A stretch of DNA of 64,000 nucleotides from Austropuccinia psidii (taxonomy: Eukaryota > Basidiomycota > Pucciniomycetes > Pucciniales > Sphaerophragmiaceae): contig JALGQZ010000011.1 of the NCBI GenBank assembly GCA_023105745.1, positions 16,831,975 through 16,895,974 on the forward strand. Direction: 5' to 3'. This document shows, piece by piece, positions 49,601 to 61,184 of the stretch (its first letter is position 1; the number at the start of each line of letters is the position of its first letter). The position numbers and the translations under genes were made by a program. The notes below the pieces were generated by a model. That model was not told where the DNA came from. It ran no database searches and worked only from the letters and a program-made list of their open reading frames with translations.

Positions 49601-51479
49601 ATATATTTTTATAGTTGAATATTGTTTTATTTTTTTTATTTTTCATTCATTAATTTTCATTATAGATCTTCTTTCTTCAATATTCTTTTTAGTTTTGTTT
49701 TTTTCTAATTTTTGAATTTTTTTGAATTTTTATTTATTTTGTAATTTTTTAAATTTTGAGATTTTTTCCAATATTTTGATTTTTTTTTATTTTGTAACCT
49801 CATTTGTTATTTTTGTTTTGTGAATCTGTTTTTTTCAATTTTTTTATTATTTTTTTTTGATTGATTTTTTTTTCAATTTTTATTATTTGCTTTTTTTTTG
49901 AATTTTTCTTTTGAATTATTTTCTTAAAAGTTTTTGATTTTTTGATATTTTTTGGGTGGTGCAAACACTCCAGCTCAGTGTAAAAACGCTGATTTGGAGT
50001 GTTTCCACCTCAAAAGTAAAAGTAAAAAAAATCAATGAAAAAAAATCAAGAAAAAAAAGCAAGAAAAAACAAGATAAAAAAATATAAAAAATTGAAAAAA
50101 AACCACATAAACAAAAGCAAAAAAAGAAATGAAAAGTAGAAAAAAAAGGAAATTGAGAAAATTTAAGAAAATGAAGAAACAATGAAAATATAAAAAATAA
50201 AAATTCCAACAAATTCAAAAAAATAGAGAACTTTCAAAAACTTGCAATGATAGGGAAAAATCTAAAAATACCTTGATTAAATTGATTAGAAATATATAAC
50301 TAAAGAAAACCACAAATTGAGAAAAAAAGTAAAATTTGAAAAGAAAGCCCAAATAAAAAAAGAAATTTTGAAAAATTATATCCTTGTTTTTTCTGATGAA
50401 AATTAATTTCAATTATTCTTTGTGCTGTTTTCAAAATAAATGGCAAAATTAAAAAGATTTTGACTAATAAAACATATTGAAATTCATGGGAATAGATAAA
50501 TGAGAAGAAAAATTAAGAAGGATGAAACAGAAATAGGAACTTTGAAATTTGAGCACTATTATTATTTCAAAATTTGTTTATGGAAAATTAATGAAAGTAT
50601 TGAGTGTGAATATGATAACATATTAAAAAATATTGAGCAATTTAAAAAATAATGAAGCTTAGGTATAATAAAGGATCATAAAGCTCAAAATTTAAAGAAA
50701 TTAAATTTGTAAAGGACCTTTTATAGCTAAAATATTCTATTAAATAGAAGAAACTTACACATCAGTAATAATATACTTTAAATGAATATATCAAAAAATA
50801 AAGGGAAGAGTAAAGAAATTTGAAAAAGGAATACTGAACATAATTTATTTAGCTGAATAGCTTGAAATTAAGCTCAAAATAATTGCAGAAATAATGTGTT
50901 CCAAAAAATATTGGATATAAATGAATAATAGAAAAGAAATCATTTCTTTAGAAGAAGAATATTTGGATATTGTAATATACCCTTGCAAAGGTATCTGAAG
51001 TATGTAAGCCATGAGAGAACATATTATAATAGATAAATGATTGGAATGGAAAATCTACACTTTCAATTATAAATTCTTTTTATAAAATGAAGTTTCCACA
51101 AAGGAATCTTCCATATTGATAGCTTGGAATGGTAAAAAAATGAGCAGTAAAACATTCCAAATAGAAAAGACAATGAGTTTGAAGAGAAAGTTTTCACAAA
51201 ATTTAATTAAAGAAGTCTTTTTTGCTGTTGTAAATAATCATAATTCCATGAAATCTTGTGTTAATGAGGGATAGATATGTAATGTATGATAAAACAAACA
51301 AAATTCATTAGAAATCCATTATCTTTCATTTAAATAGAGTAAAATTCTCAATGACTAAATATGTAGCTGAAAGTATGTCAGAAAAACTTCAAGGTTAGAA
51401 AAAAGGTTGAAACTCAGGTTAAAAGAAGATTGAACCTGAATTGGACCTTGTCCCCCCATGGGAAGGGATAGCTTTTTTT
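46650..51479. other. AT-rich region, no gene seen
   Basis: Almost 5 kb without a supportable gene. From about 49200 to 49950 the plus strand is strongly T-rich, and from about 50020 to 50420 strongly A-rich. The apparent 100- and 65-codon frames there (49916-50412, minus) are Phe-rich low-complexity translation. Slightly more balanced sequence returns at about 50420-51350. Confidence 0.5.
49955..50010. repeat. Hairpin at a T-rich/A-rich switch point
   Basis: GGTGGTGCAAACACTCCAGC is followed by TCAGTGT, an A-rich loop, ACGCTGATTT and GGAGTGTTTCCACCT. The arms AAACACTCCA and TGGAGTGTTT pair perfectly, the inner CAGTGT/ACGCTG pairs with a G-T step, and the outer GGTGG pairs with CCACC. It is the only GC-containing island within about 1 kb. 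Confidence 0.7.
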
Positions 51480-53983
51480 CACAGTGATTCCATTTGGGTT
51501 TCTCCATAACTGGCTTCTGTTGGCTTAATTTATCTGTAAATAAAGCAAATTGGCCCTTGAATGGGTTTGTCATTGATGATTTGTGTCTGGTATAGTGCAG
51601 CACCTAATACTTCTCCACAAGAATCAATGTGCACTTTGAAAGGTAATTTCCAATATGGAATTAAGAGAAAAGGGGAATTTGTGAGGGCTTTTTTCAGATC
51701 CTTATATTCTTTTACTCTTTCTTCAGTAATTTTATAAACTGTCTGCTGATCACGTAGCTTATGAAGAAATTTTGCAATTTTATCAAAGTCCTTTATATTC
51801 TGTCTATAATATTCCAAAAATCCTAAGAATAAATGCCTTTCTTTCTTAGTTTGGGGCACTTGTTTAATTGGTAATCCTTCTTCTATTTTTTATCTATGTT
51901 CAAACATGGTCAAGACACAACATTGCCTAGTGCTTTTATCTCACTACATGAAAAATGAAATTTATTCAAGGATATTTTCATATTGACTTTTACTATTCTT
52001 AATAAGAGTCTTTCAATTATTTTAAGGTGGCTTTCCCAAGTTTCTGAGAAAAATATGATATAGTAAATGTAGATGATTAGCCATCCCTCTTATAGTTCTT
52101 CAAGGAATCTGGTATTCATAATTCTCTGATACTGGTAGGGGGCATTTTCTATACAAAATGGCATTCTTAGGTATTCCTATATGCAACACTGTACTATTAT
52201 TTTAGTAGTTTTTTGGAATTTTCTGTTAAGAAATTTTGGTGAAAGCCTTTAAGAGAATCCATGGCTGGAATTAACTCAGCTTGTGAAAGTTTTGTTAATG
52301 TCTCATGGATTCTAGGTATTAAGTATCTGTTAGGGTTGGTGTAGGTATTCAAAGCTTCAAAGTCTCTTAACATCCTTTATTTACCATTGTTCCAGGTTAT
52401 GATGACAGGTGTAGTCACATCTACCTGTTCATTATGTCCTAATTTCCTTGAGATTCCTAGGTGCATCAATTCTTTAATGTGGCCCTCTAAGTCTTCTCTA
52501 GCTCTTGGGATGGCTGGATAAGCTGGTCTTCTTAACAGGGGTGGATAAGGTTTTTCTACATTTATGATAATATATATCTCATTTCCAATAATAGCACCCT
52601 AGTGGTTCTTTATCAGTTGCAAAAGAGTTTTTTTGTATTTATATAAGAGATCAGTTAATTTTTATTTCATTTTATCTGTTGATTCTTTATTAAATTATGC
52701 CTCCTTCAGTTTTTCACTTATGAATAAGTTTTTTTTCTGGACTTGTTTCATCATTTCTTATAAAATAATGTTTTTCTTATTATTTAAGAGGCAAAATTAT
52801 TGTCTTTTATTGTATCCTATGGTAAAATACCTATCTTTCTCATTTGAGATATCTATGCCATAAATTTATAAGTAATACATTCAAAGTATGAACTGGATAC
52901 TGGTAAACTGTTCCAAGACAGAAACATCCAATTTTATTCTTATGAATTGAGATGAATGTGGGAAAATTAATATCAAATCACTAGCTCCAAAGGGCTTCAT
53001 ACTTTCACTTGCACTACTAGATCTGAACCCACGTATTGGTATATATTTGTCTTCCCAATCTGGTATAAGTGCTTGTAAATAATTTTTTTCCAACACAAGT
53101 GAAGTATACTCCTGTCTTTATATTAATCTTTACCTCTTTATTTTTCATAATAACAATAATTATAATTTATTTTCCAGAAGTATAGCCCATTACGTTTGAG
53201 GGTTTGGTCTTATGAAATTTTGAAGCTTGCATATTTGGAGGGCATGTATCAGATGTTCCAATTTGTGGGAAATTTGAGCTTACATCTAGCAATTCAGAGA
53301 TTAAATCAATATTTTTAATTTGGGAATTAATTATGTTGATTTAATCACTTTCATAAGTTTCCAATTCTTCATTATATCTTTTAGAATCAGATTCCTCTTC
53401 TTGGTCATTGTGGTCTTCTGTTTCCACAATTTCACCAATTTTTGATTTCTTAAGAGAATTATTAGCTAAATGCCAAATACCACCACATTTATGCCATTTT
53501 GTTTTATCATTAGTTTTATTGGGTTTGAAAGGCTCATTTGGCTTATCTTCCTGAATAAATGGCTTCTTTGGACTTTTCATTTCCAACTTTTTACAGGTTC
53601 TTCCAATCTTGGTTCTTGTCACAATGTCTTCCAGTGCATTAATTCACTCTTCTATTGAACATGGTTCTATGAAACTGCTTCTTAGGGCATGTTCCAGTTC
53701 TCCACCACATATCTTCAGTATTTTTATATGAACCATCTTTTTCAAAACTTCTGGATATAATCATTTTATTTTTTCAGCTTGATTTAAGAACCAAGTTAAA
53801 GTTTTTTATTTTTCTGGGTCAAATAATTAGCTCTAAAATTAATTCTCTATGTTATAACTCCAAGCATCATTTTCCCATTTGATGATTATTTAATTTTTCC
53901 ACCAAGACCAGGTATCTTTGCCAATTTCCTATATTATGCCATAATATCAGCTCTTTGTAGATTTATCACATTCTGGATGTAAT
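51480..53983 (-). pseudogene. Family C gag-protease-RT fragment, minus strand
   Basis: Reading right to left: capsid remains (53983-53640); zinc knuckle HKCGGIWHLANNS at about 53480-53520 with the first Cys read as Trp and the last as Ser; acidic EEESDSKRY linker; protease remains with SSASESMKPFGASDLIL (52881-53096); RT with GDFRALN- and DALKGFH-type remnants (52400-52230); the tail of RT and RNase H ([37 protein letters not shown] at 51859-51530). It ends within RNase H near 51480. Both termini are missing. Stops are frequent. Confidence 0.75.
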
Positions 53984-55771
53984 TGTAAGGTGTGGTTATG
54001 AAACTTTGATTAAAAATCAAGTACTTTTCCTATTCTCAAAATTTGTATAAGGTAGAAATTGATTAAAAATAGTATGAAATAGGATTTTTAAGGGAAAACA
54101 TGCCAATTTTATTGTTTTTAACTTTATTATTATAAAGTAATAATATTATAAATATTTGTTGTTTTACCAACAATAAAAGTTTTTCCAAAAATACTCTACA
54201 AGAGATATTTAAGGCTACAAAAGAAATTTCTTCAAGAGAAATTTCAATTGGAATTAATTGAGAAAAAATACTGCAGGAAATTAACATAGGAGCAGAGTCT
54301 TTAGAAATATTATTAAAGAGAAAACATGCCCAAAATTGACCAGAGTGAATTTGGAAACTCAGTGACAAAGTTAAAAGTGATTAAAGATGCTTTAATTCAC
54401 TTATGGGGTGGTTCAAGGGGTAAAAAATGATTAGAAGAGTCACAAAGAGTGATTATGATGGTTTTTTCACGTGGTTGAAAGGTCAAAAATTATTTCAAAA
54501 GGGTGTTTGGATTCTTTTTTTGATTGGTTTAACAGTGTCTAAACTAATCATAAAAGGAAAAGATTGTAACATGAAGAGAAAAATGGGGGAAATAAGACAT
54601 TCTTTTATAGACATCAATTTTCTTCCTATAAAAGTAAAGTTTTCTCTTGTCAGTCGTGTAAAACACTCTGACAACAGAAAATCCAATTATGGCATCATTG
54701 AACCCTGGTTTAAACCAAAAAAGGGCTGGTTTTAGCCATTTTGGACCTTTAAATCAGCCATTGCAATAGTAATACCTGGTTTTGAGCCTTCAAAGCACAT
54801 AATAATGTGTGTAAGAGATGTAAAAACCATCTAAAACTGTCTTTACAATGTTTGTTTTATCTTGAAGGTAGTTTTACCCTCTTGGCAACAGTTAAAACTG
54901 CCCTGGTTGGTATCAAAACCTCATCATCAATTGAGACACAGACCCTGTGACTCAATTCCAGACCAAAAGTGATGAAATTTTGTGTGGATTTTGACATCTC
55001 ACATCTGTAAGCAAGGAATTTGGGGGTCTGGCTCCCCCAGAATCAATCTTTCCAATTTATTTTTTCTTCAATTCCTCATCATGTAATATACTTATAATTT
55101 ACATATGTAATTCAATTGAGTTTTTACAGTACAAAACTGTAATGATTGACACCTCATATGACAATCAAAGTTCACTTATGTAATACATGCACACGTTTTG
55201 ACATTTCAATTGAAAATACTTCAATTCCTCATAACTTCTAAACTACACACAAAATCTCAATTTTAACACAAAAATTGATGGTTAACACCCCATGTGATGT
55301 GAATTAAGTTAAGGTTTTGAGGATTTTAAACTTTTGTAAAGAAAATACTACAAACTTAATTTAAGCTTATTTAGAGTTGAGTTACAGAATTTTTACCCAA
55401 AGGTGACCTCACCTTATTGTTTATGAGGAGTCCAATGATGAAATAATTTTCATATGTTTATTTGTAGGATAAAAAGTTATGATAATTTTTATTTAAATTT
55501 TTTTCCAAAAATATTTTAATTTTGGTATTTTTGTTGAAAATTTATTTTTACTTAATTTTTTTTCAAGTAAAAAAAATTTGTTTTCATAATTTTAAATTTT
55601 AATGTAAATTTATTTCTAAATTATAATTAAATTTTAATTTTTGTGTATAAATTTATATTTATATTTTAATTTTTGTTTTGATAATATAAATAAATTTATT
55701 TCATTTATAATTTTATCTTGTTTTATTGTTTGTGATCTTTTGGGTATCTGAAAATACCTTTAAGGCTCACA
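53984..55771 (-). mobile_element. Third family B solo LTR
   Basis: TGTAAGGTGTGGTTATGAAA to GGCTCACA, 1788 bp, same orientation as the copy at 2555 and uninterrupted, so it serves as the reference for this LTR. The left flank GTAAT and right flank CACAT do not match, and the family C gag on the left does not resume on the right. One side has therefore been rearranged since insertion. Confidence 0.75.
54872..55045 (-). other. Conserved open frame inside the family B LTR
   Basis: Minus-strand frame with MSKSTQNFITFGLELSHRV, then SIDDEVLIPTRAVLTVAKRV. Counterpart of 3429-3620 and 10785-10994. Open in all three LTRs over this stretch, function unknown. Confidence 0.4.
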
Positions 55772-57066
55772 CACATAGTGACTGATTAAAACTTTCTGTT
55801 TGTACTTCTTTAGGGTCATGCACAATTTCTTGCCTTACCTGTTTGAAGGAATGGCTTAACAATGCAAGTAATAGATAATCCATTTATATTTTATTGAATC
55901 TTTGTTTTTGATTCTGTTTTTGTCTGTTATTTTCCTGTGCTTGTGCTCTTGCTTTTTCTGTTTGAGCAAAAATAAGTCTTTGAAAATTTGAGTAATTTTT
56001 GAGTACTTTTACTACCTTTCTTAGATTAAGAGTAAGGCTGACTGAGAATCTTAGTCAACCAGAAGTTAATTGGTTTTGGAAAAGCTATACAATTGTGTGG
56101 GTATGTATTTACTGGTTTCAATTTTTGTGTCATTTTACTCAAACTTGATTGTGTACACAGGAGCCAGTCCTACTACAAAATGCATTTCATTATAAACCTC
56201 TTCTTAATTTTATGTATTGAATTGAAAACCACACAATATAAATTTATACATCTGAGATGTCATGTCTTCCAGTAATTGAAATAAAATTCCCACAAATTAC
56301 GGAAACAATGTATACAAGAATGTGGTGGAATCAGAGACAATGAGATTGGTATAAATTATGTATTGCTACTTTCAAAATTGGAAAATTTAATTTCAAAGTT
56401 TTGGTGAGATTTGTATCACACACATAGTGACTGATTAAAACTTTCTGTTTGTACTTCTTTAGGGTCATGCACAATTCCTGCCTTACCTGTTTGAAGGAAT
56501 GGCTTAACAATGCAAGTAATAGATAATCCATTTATATTTTATTGAATCTTTGTTTTTGGTTCTGTTTTTGTCTATAACTTTCCTGTGCTTGTGCTCTTGC
56601 TTTTTCTGTTTGAGTAAAAATAAGTCTTTGAAAATTTGGGAAATTTTTGAGTAATTTTTCCACCTTTCTTAGATTAAGAGTAAGGCTGACTGAGAATCTT
56701 AGTCAACCAGAAGTTAATTGGTTCTGGAAAAGCTATGAAATTGTGTTGGTATTTATTTACTGGTTTCAATTTTTGTGTCATTTTACTCAAACTTGATTGT
56801 GTACACAGGAACCAGTCCTGCTACAAAATGCATTTCATTATAAACCTCTTCTTAATTTTATGTATTGAATTGAAAACCACACAATATAAATTTATACATC
56901 TGAGATGTCATGTCTTCCAGTAATTGAAATAAAATTCTCACAAATTACGGAAACAATGTATACAAGAATGTGGTGGAATCAGAGATAATGAGATTGGTAT
57001 AAATTATGTATTGCTACTTTCAAAATTGGAAAATTTAATTTCAAAGTTTTGGTGAGATTTGTATCA
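55770..57066. repeat. Near-identical tandem duplication of 649 bp
   Basis: Copy 1 (55770-56418) and copy 2 (56419-57066) differ at only a small number of positions and end in the same GTGAGATTTGTATCA. The unit begins with CACACACATAGTGACTGATT, where CACACA adjoins the end of the family B LTR. A 60-codon frame recurs in both (56093 and 56735), but its Phe/Leu/Ile-rich product has no recognisable motif, so I do not call it a gene. Confidence 0.85.
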
Positions 57067-57649
57067 TGAACCCTATGTCTGGATTGAAAAAATTCAGAGA
57101 AAATTCAAAATTAATATTGATGTAAACTTTGTTTAATTTGTAATTAAAAAAACCAAATCCAATCCAGAACCTGATCATGAATGGGCTTTAAATAATTCTT
57201 ATGGAATAGTTTATTGTTTCACTATCCTTTGGGAATTGTTTTCAATGAGTATTTAATTAATTTGAGAATTTAAGTTACCACAATAACTAGAGATTCTGCC
57301 AGTTCCTTTTTTCAGATTACAAATATCTTCTTCATGAAGGTGACAGGTAAAGTATCTGAGCTTTTTTATCTGATCCAATTTTCTATTATTTTCTTTCAGT
57401 TAAGTCTTGAATTGAGGATAGAACCCTATGAAAAGCCTTCCAACTAAGCTTAATTTGATTCATGAACATTTGCACAAGCAGCCACTTTAAAAAGTATAGT
57501 TGAGTTTCCTTCAAATAGTTATTACTATCATTCAGAGATAAATCAAAACATTAATAATACAATCACATTTAAAGTGATAGAAATCGGTATTGGTATCCTT
57601 AGGAGAAAAAACATGTGGTTCAAAAGCCTTTACATATTTTGTGCAAAAT
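57067..57649. other. AT-rich spacer, no gene seen
   Basis: Continues from the tandem duplication with AT-rich sequence. CG dinucleotides return at about 57580-57660, at the edge of the second gene island. Confidence 0.45.
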
Positions 57650-57665
57650 AACCAAGAATGCGAGG

Positions 57666-58330
57666 TTAATTGATGACATAGAAGCAATCAGTCTCAAACA
57701 AATAATAGAAAGTGGGGTCAATCCTGCCTGGCTGTCGAATGAATGGCTGATCACTGAAGTTGTCGAGGAAATCTCCAGAAGTTACTGCTAGCTCGTCGTG
57801 GGCTTTGGAAATCTTGGTCCTTCTGGCTCCAGCAGGGCCTAGTTGCCGGTCTATGGCCAATGCTACCCCCGATGAATGCTAGATGCTGCGCCATTTGAGT
57901 GCTTTGGTAGGGCTGCATGAGTGAAAATGCACAAGTTCATGCTTCAGCCGATGTTTGTGCCCGAGGATTGCAGATGGAATTCTCTCGATGGCTTTCCGAT
58001 GAGAATTGTCGACATTCGCACTCTTCGCCGCTGCTTGCGTCCTTGCCTAGCTTTCAGTGGTATTGATGTACTATACATCTGAGGACGAAGCGATGCCCGA
58101 CGCGCCTTGCTGGATGGCTAGAATCCTTAATGAGCCAATCCGCTTGCTTGTCAGTCTCGTCATGAGCCCACCAGCCGCCTTTCATCGGCAGGAAACGATG
58201 TACTGAATTGTATGAAGATGAGCTCGATGGCCCACTCTGAGAGCAAATCATCCAACCTTGGCCATTTCGTTCAGGTCTGGCGTTTGGCGAGGATCGGTTG
58301 ACGGCGATGGCAATTTTCTTTTGGACTGAC
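57666..58330 (-). pseudogene. Degenerate Nudix-hydrolase-like sequence (tentative)
   Basis: CG-rich minus-strand sequence. Open text from about 58315 (IAIAVNRSSPNARPERNGQG) leads to FLPMKGGWWAHDETDKQAD near 58180-58130, close to the PKGGWxxDETxxQA start of the Nudix box of diphosphoinositol-polyphosphate phosphohydrolases. The RExxEExG half of the box, needed for metal binding, is absent; the text reads WLIKDSSHPARR instead. A stop follows at 58054. Another open piece lies at 57860-57666 (AIDRQLGPAGARRTKISKAH). Either a decayed gene or one whose introns I cannot place. Confidence 0.35.
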
Positions 58331-59049
58331 TAGTCAAACACTCAATGGTCGTCCGTCCATGGTCCATCCATCGTCCATCGATGATCCATCGAGGGACGTC
58401 TTGAGGATCAAGTCGTTATCGTCTTCAAAATTTAAAATCATCATCAAGGACATTTAGTCGGAGCTTTGTTCGATTTCGTTCGTCATCGTTCGATCCAGCT
58501 TTGGTAGTCCGAAACTTGGGCAGAACTGAGTAAATTGAATCATTAGTTCGTAATTTTGGATTAACTCGTTCAGCCTTTTAGTTTTAATCTCAATAAGTAA
58601 TGATAGACTGACTAGCCTCGGTTAAAAATAGCCTCCTTGTGTATTGTCATTCTTGGAATCGAAAATGATATTTAGATGCTAAACAAGCTAATCAGGAGTC
58701 TCGTAACCCACAAAATGTGAGTATTCAGCTGGTTTCATACGTCGATATGAATTCCTCTGGGTCATCCTGGCCTTCTTGGAACTAATCACATTCAAAATCA
58801 TCTTGGACTAAATCCGTCTATGATCTCCCAAAATCGGATTTGGACTGCAAGCAGCATTCCTCAAAGTACATAATTGGCAATTCCTCAATCCACGCAAACG
58901 AGCCTTTAGTTGGACCATCATTCACCTTCTCATATGCGACCTAATCTTTTATGAAGCGACCCAATCGTACCCAGAAATAACTCATTAGCTTTCAAATTGC
59001 CAATTATTATCACTCAATCATTCGCCGAACCATCCATTCAGGGTTCAAG
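58331..59049 (+). promoter_or_regulatory. Upstream region of the GT25 gene
   Basis: About 720 bp, CG-containing, without a supportable open frame. It includes a cluster of CCATC/GATCCATC words at 58347-58397. It would hold the promoter and 5' UTR of the gene at 59050 and perhaps a divergent promoter for the Nudix-like remnant. No TATA box is clear. Confidence 0.4.
58347..58397. repeat. Short CCATC-word cluster
   Basis: GTCCGTCCATGGTCCATCCA, TCGTCCATCGATGATCCATCG: six near copies of (G)TCCATC within 50 bp, partly palindromic around ATCGAT. Confidence 0.6.
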
Positions 59050-60345
59050 ATGACTATTCAACTTCCAGATGCTAAACCCCAGAGCTCACGGTATGAATCC
59101 ATTTCAAACTTCTTCAAGTTCTTGACCGATTCTGGAATCTAAAGCTAATTTATCTCTTCAATCCATTCAGCCCAAGTTCTTCAGTCTGGGTAATGGCCCT
59201 AGCTGCCATCAGCACAATCATGCTACTAGTTCAACTATTGCCCAAGCTTTCCTCACACGTCAAGCTATCAGATTTCAAAACAGATTACATCTTTGCTCAT
59301 TTCAGACCGACTCACTTAACAATCTCAAAACTCGAATCTAAAAATGAGCTCGACGTTCTCACATACGGATTACCAAGCTTTAGTTCGATAAGAGTAGTGT
59401 CGTTACCTACTCGAATAGACAGAAGAAATCATATGAAAAAACTTGATCGCCATCTTCATCTTGGTTTTCAATTTAGCGATGCTATATTGTATAGCGATCC
59501 GAGAGTTTTAGAAATCGTCAAACAAGTCGGAAATCATACAAAGGCAGACAATAAGATCGCTGAGGTGGGTCACGTTGCCTGCAGAATGAGTCACAAAATG
59601 GCCATTCAAGCGGCTGATGCAGTTGATGATGAAACTACTTTGATCCTAGAAGGTTAGCTTCTTCCTCCCAATCTTAATCAACTCTCTCGGCTTGCCTGAT
59701 CAGCCTTTTCATCAATTCAGATGATGTAGATTTCGAATACGCATTCAAGTACTTATCTGGTACAGTTTTGAGGGATGTGCCCAAAGATTGGGACCTTATT
59801 TTCTTTGGCCATACTGATTTTAGCGACGAAGCCAGAAATGGTAAAGATCCAAATACTAATAACTTTTTCATTTATAAATCCCTCGAGCCACAAGGTCAGT
59901 GATCAAACTCTTTTCACAAAGTGTGCTTGGACATAATTGATGATTTTGTATATTTAATAATGATCGATTAGGTGGACACGCGTATGCCATGTCTAGAAAA
60001 GGACGAAAGCTACTGCTTGATTTGTTAGACAACAAACGGCCACACGTTTATGAAACAGATCAAGGAATGCCAATCGATGAAATTTTCGCTGGTTTGGCAA
60101 GATTTCATAAAGCCTATTTATATTCCATCATACCTGATATGGTAGTTCAAAGACCCCTATTCAAATCTGACATTTTGGGCACACCAGCTGGGTTTAATGA
60201 TGGTATGCATAATAAACCATTGTTTGATTCCACACTATCCAGAATTAAATTTTTGGAGAGAAAATCAAATCGATTATCACCTATGTCAGCACATCGGAAA
60301 GCATCTTCTTTATCAACCTCTCATCGTCTTTCTCGGTCTCAATAA
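59050..60345 (+). CDS. GT25-family glycosyltransferase, four exons
   Basis: Exons 59050-59090, 59171-59652, 59721-59894 and 59972-60345 join in frame to 356 residues. Introns are 80, 68 and 77 nt, all GT-AG. Residues 19-37 (VWVMALAAISTIMLLVQLL) form a signal anchor, so a type II Golgi or ER membrane protein is likely. IRVVSLPTRIDRR (87-99), GHVACRMSHKMAIQ (147-160), LEDDVDF (173-179, the metal-binding acidic motif), FGHTDFSDEA, GGHAYAMSRKG (233-243) and PIDEIF (266-271) are the landmarks of GT25 glycosyltransferases, which add sugars to proteins or glycans; the substrate cannot be told. The exon 1 ATG places the whole anchor downstream. The last 40 residues are Ser-rich and may reflect a frame change, since another frame (60197-60409) is also open. 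Confidence 0.85.
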
Positions 60346-60433
60346 AAAGGACTCTTTTACAATCAAGTTTGTTGAAGTGAAATTTTGGATTATTTGTAAA
60401 TTTTTATGAGCTTGATTTTTTAATCTTTCCTTG

Positions 60434-60439
60434 AATAAA
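60434..60439 (+). terminator. Possible poly(A) signal of the GT25 gene
   Basis: AATAAA 89 nt after the stop codon, in TTGAATAAAACT. Confidence 0.45.
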
Positions 60440-60518
60440 ACTTTTGGAGAACATATTGTGACAAAGTTGATGTTGTATACAAAAAGAATAATTCAATTGT
60501 TTTACAGACACTACATAA

Positions 60519-60650
60519 TCAGCACAAACGCTCATGCATAGCATGAATTTGGCAACCAGCTGGCTCTACGTGATCAAACCATTCCAAGCATTGACGAATA
60601 GCATTGGATGCTAATCCCACCAGTTCACACATCTTTTGCTCGACAGGACC
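60519..60650 (-). pseudogene. Terminal exon of an unidentified gene
   Basis: The minus strand reads GPVEQKMCELVGLASNAIRQ, then CLEWFDHVEPAGCQIHAMHE and RLC to TGA (60519-60521). It is preceded by TTTTTTTAAG, a plausible 3' splice site at 60650/60651. The composition is that of a real gene, and CG dinucleotides are present. No upstream exon was found before the hAT element begins at about 60740, so the gene may have been separated from its 5' part by that insertion. I do not recognise the family. Confidence 0.45.
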
Positions 60651-60739
60651 TTAAAAAAATGACTAATGTTTAAATTAAGACTTCTCTTTTAGTTGAAACT
60701 GAATTTATTTATCAAAAAAAGATTGCTCAATTTTAATTA

Positions 60740-61184
60740 AGACTATATAATAAATATATATTTTGCTCAGCAACAGCTCACGCGGGAGACAATTGCCAGT
60801 CGTGGCAGTGTGCACTGTGCAGCAAGTTTCAGTCTGAAGTTAGACTACATAAAATCAGCCATTGACCCACCCGGAACTTACCCGACTTATACTCGGTCTC
60901 TACTGGTAAAGTACCCTACTCACTCAGCCTGCCTCCCGAACCCGGAAATTCGGGAATTTCCCGCAGGAAACCCTGTTCCCGTCAGACACCGGGAATGAAT
61001 CTTAATGAGAAAAAGAATTCCCTTCCCGAAGGGAATGGGGAACGAGGCTTGTTCATTATCCCTTCAGGGTACCCGGGACATTCATATTGTAGCTTGTATT
61101 TGTGTTATTGACGCAGAAATAACAATAGCAAAAAAATGACAACAAAAAATATGAAAAAAAACAAAAAAAGAACAATATTTTGAA
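60740..61184 (-). mobile_element. 3' end region of the hAT transposon with CCCGGG-type palindromes
   Basis: GC-richer sequence with repeated palindromic words: TTCGGGAATTTCCCG, TTCCCTTCCCGAAGGGAA, GGTACCCGGGAC. Subterminal arrays of this sort are typical of hAT elements, where transposase binds. A CAGTGTGCACTGTGCAG run at about 60808-60824 may mark the terminal inverted repeat, but I could not match it to the other end. Confidence 0.45.

Noticed and set aside
49916..50412. Two Phe-rich minus-strand frames
   Set aside because: They are translations of A-runs in low-complexity DNA and contain no mixed sequence typical of proteins.
56093..56923. Duplicated 60-62 codon frame (ILLKLDCVHR)
   Set aside because: It is present twice only because the DNA is tandemly duplicated; composition and length give no support for a protein.
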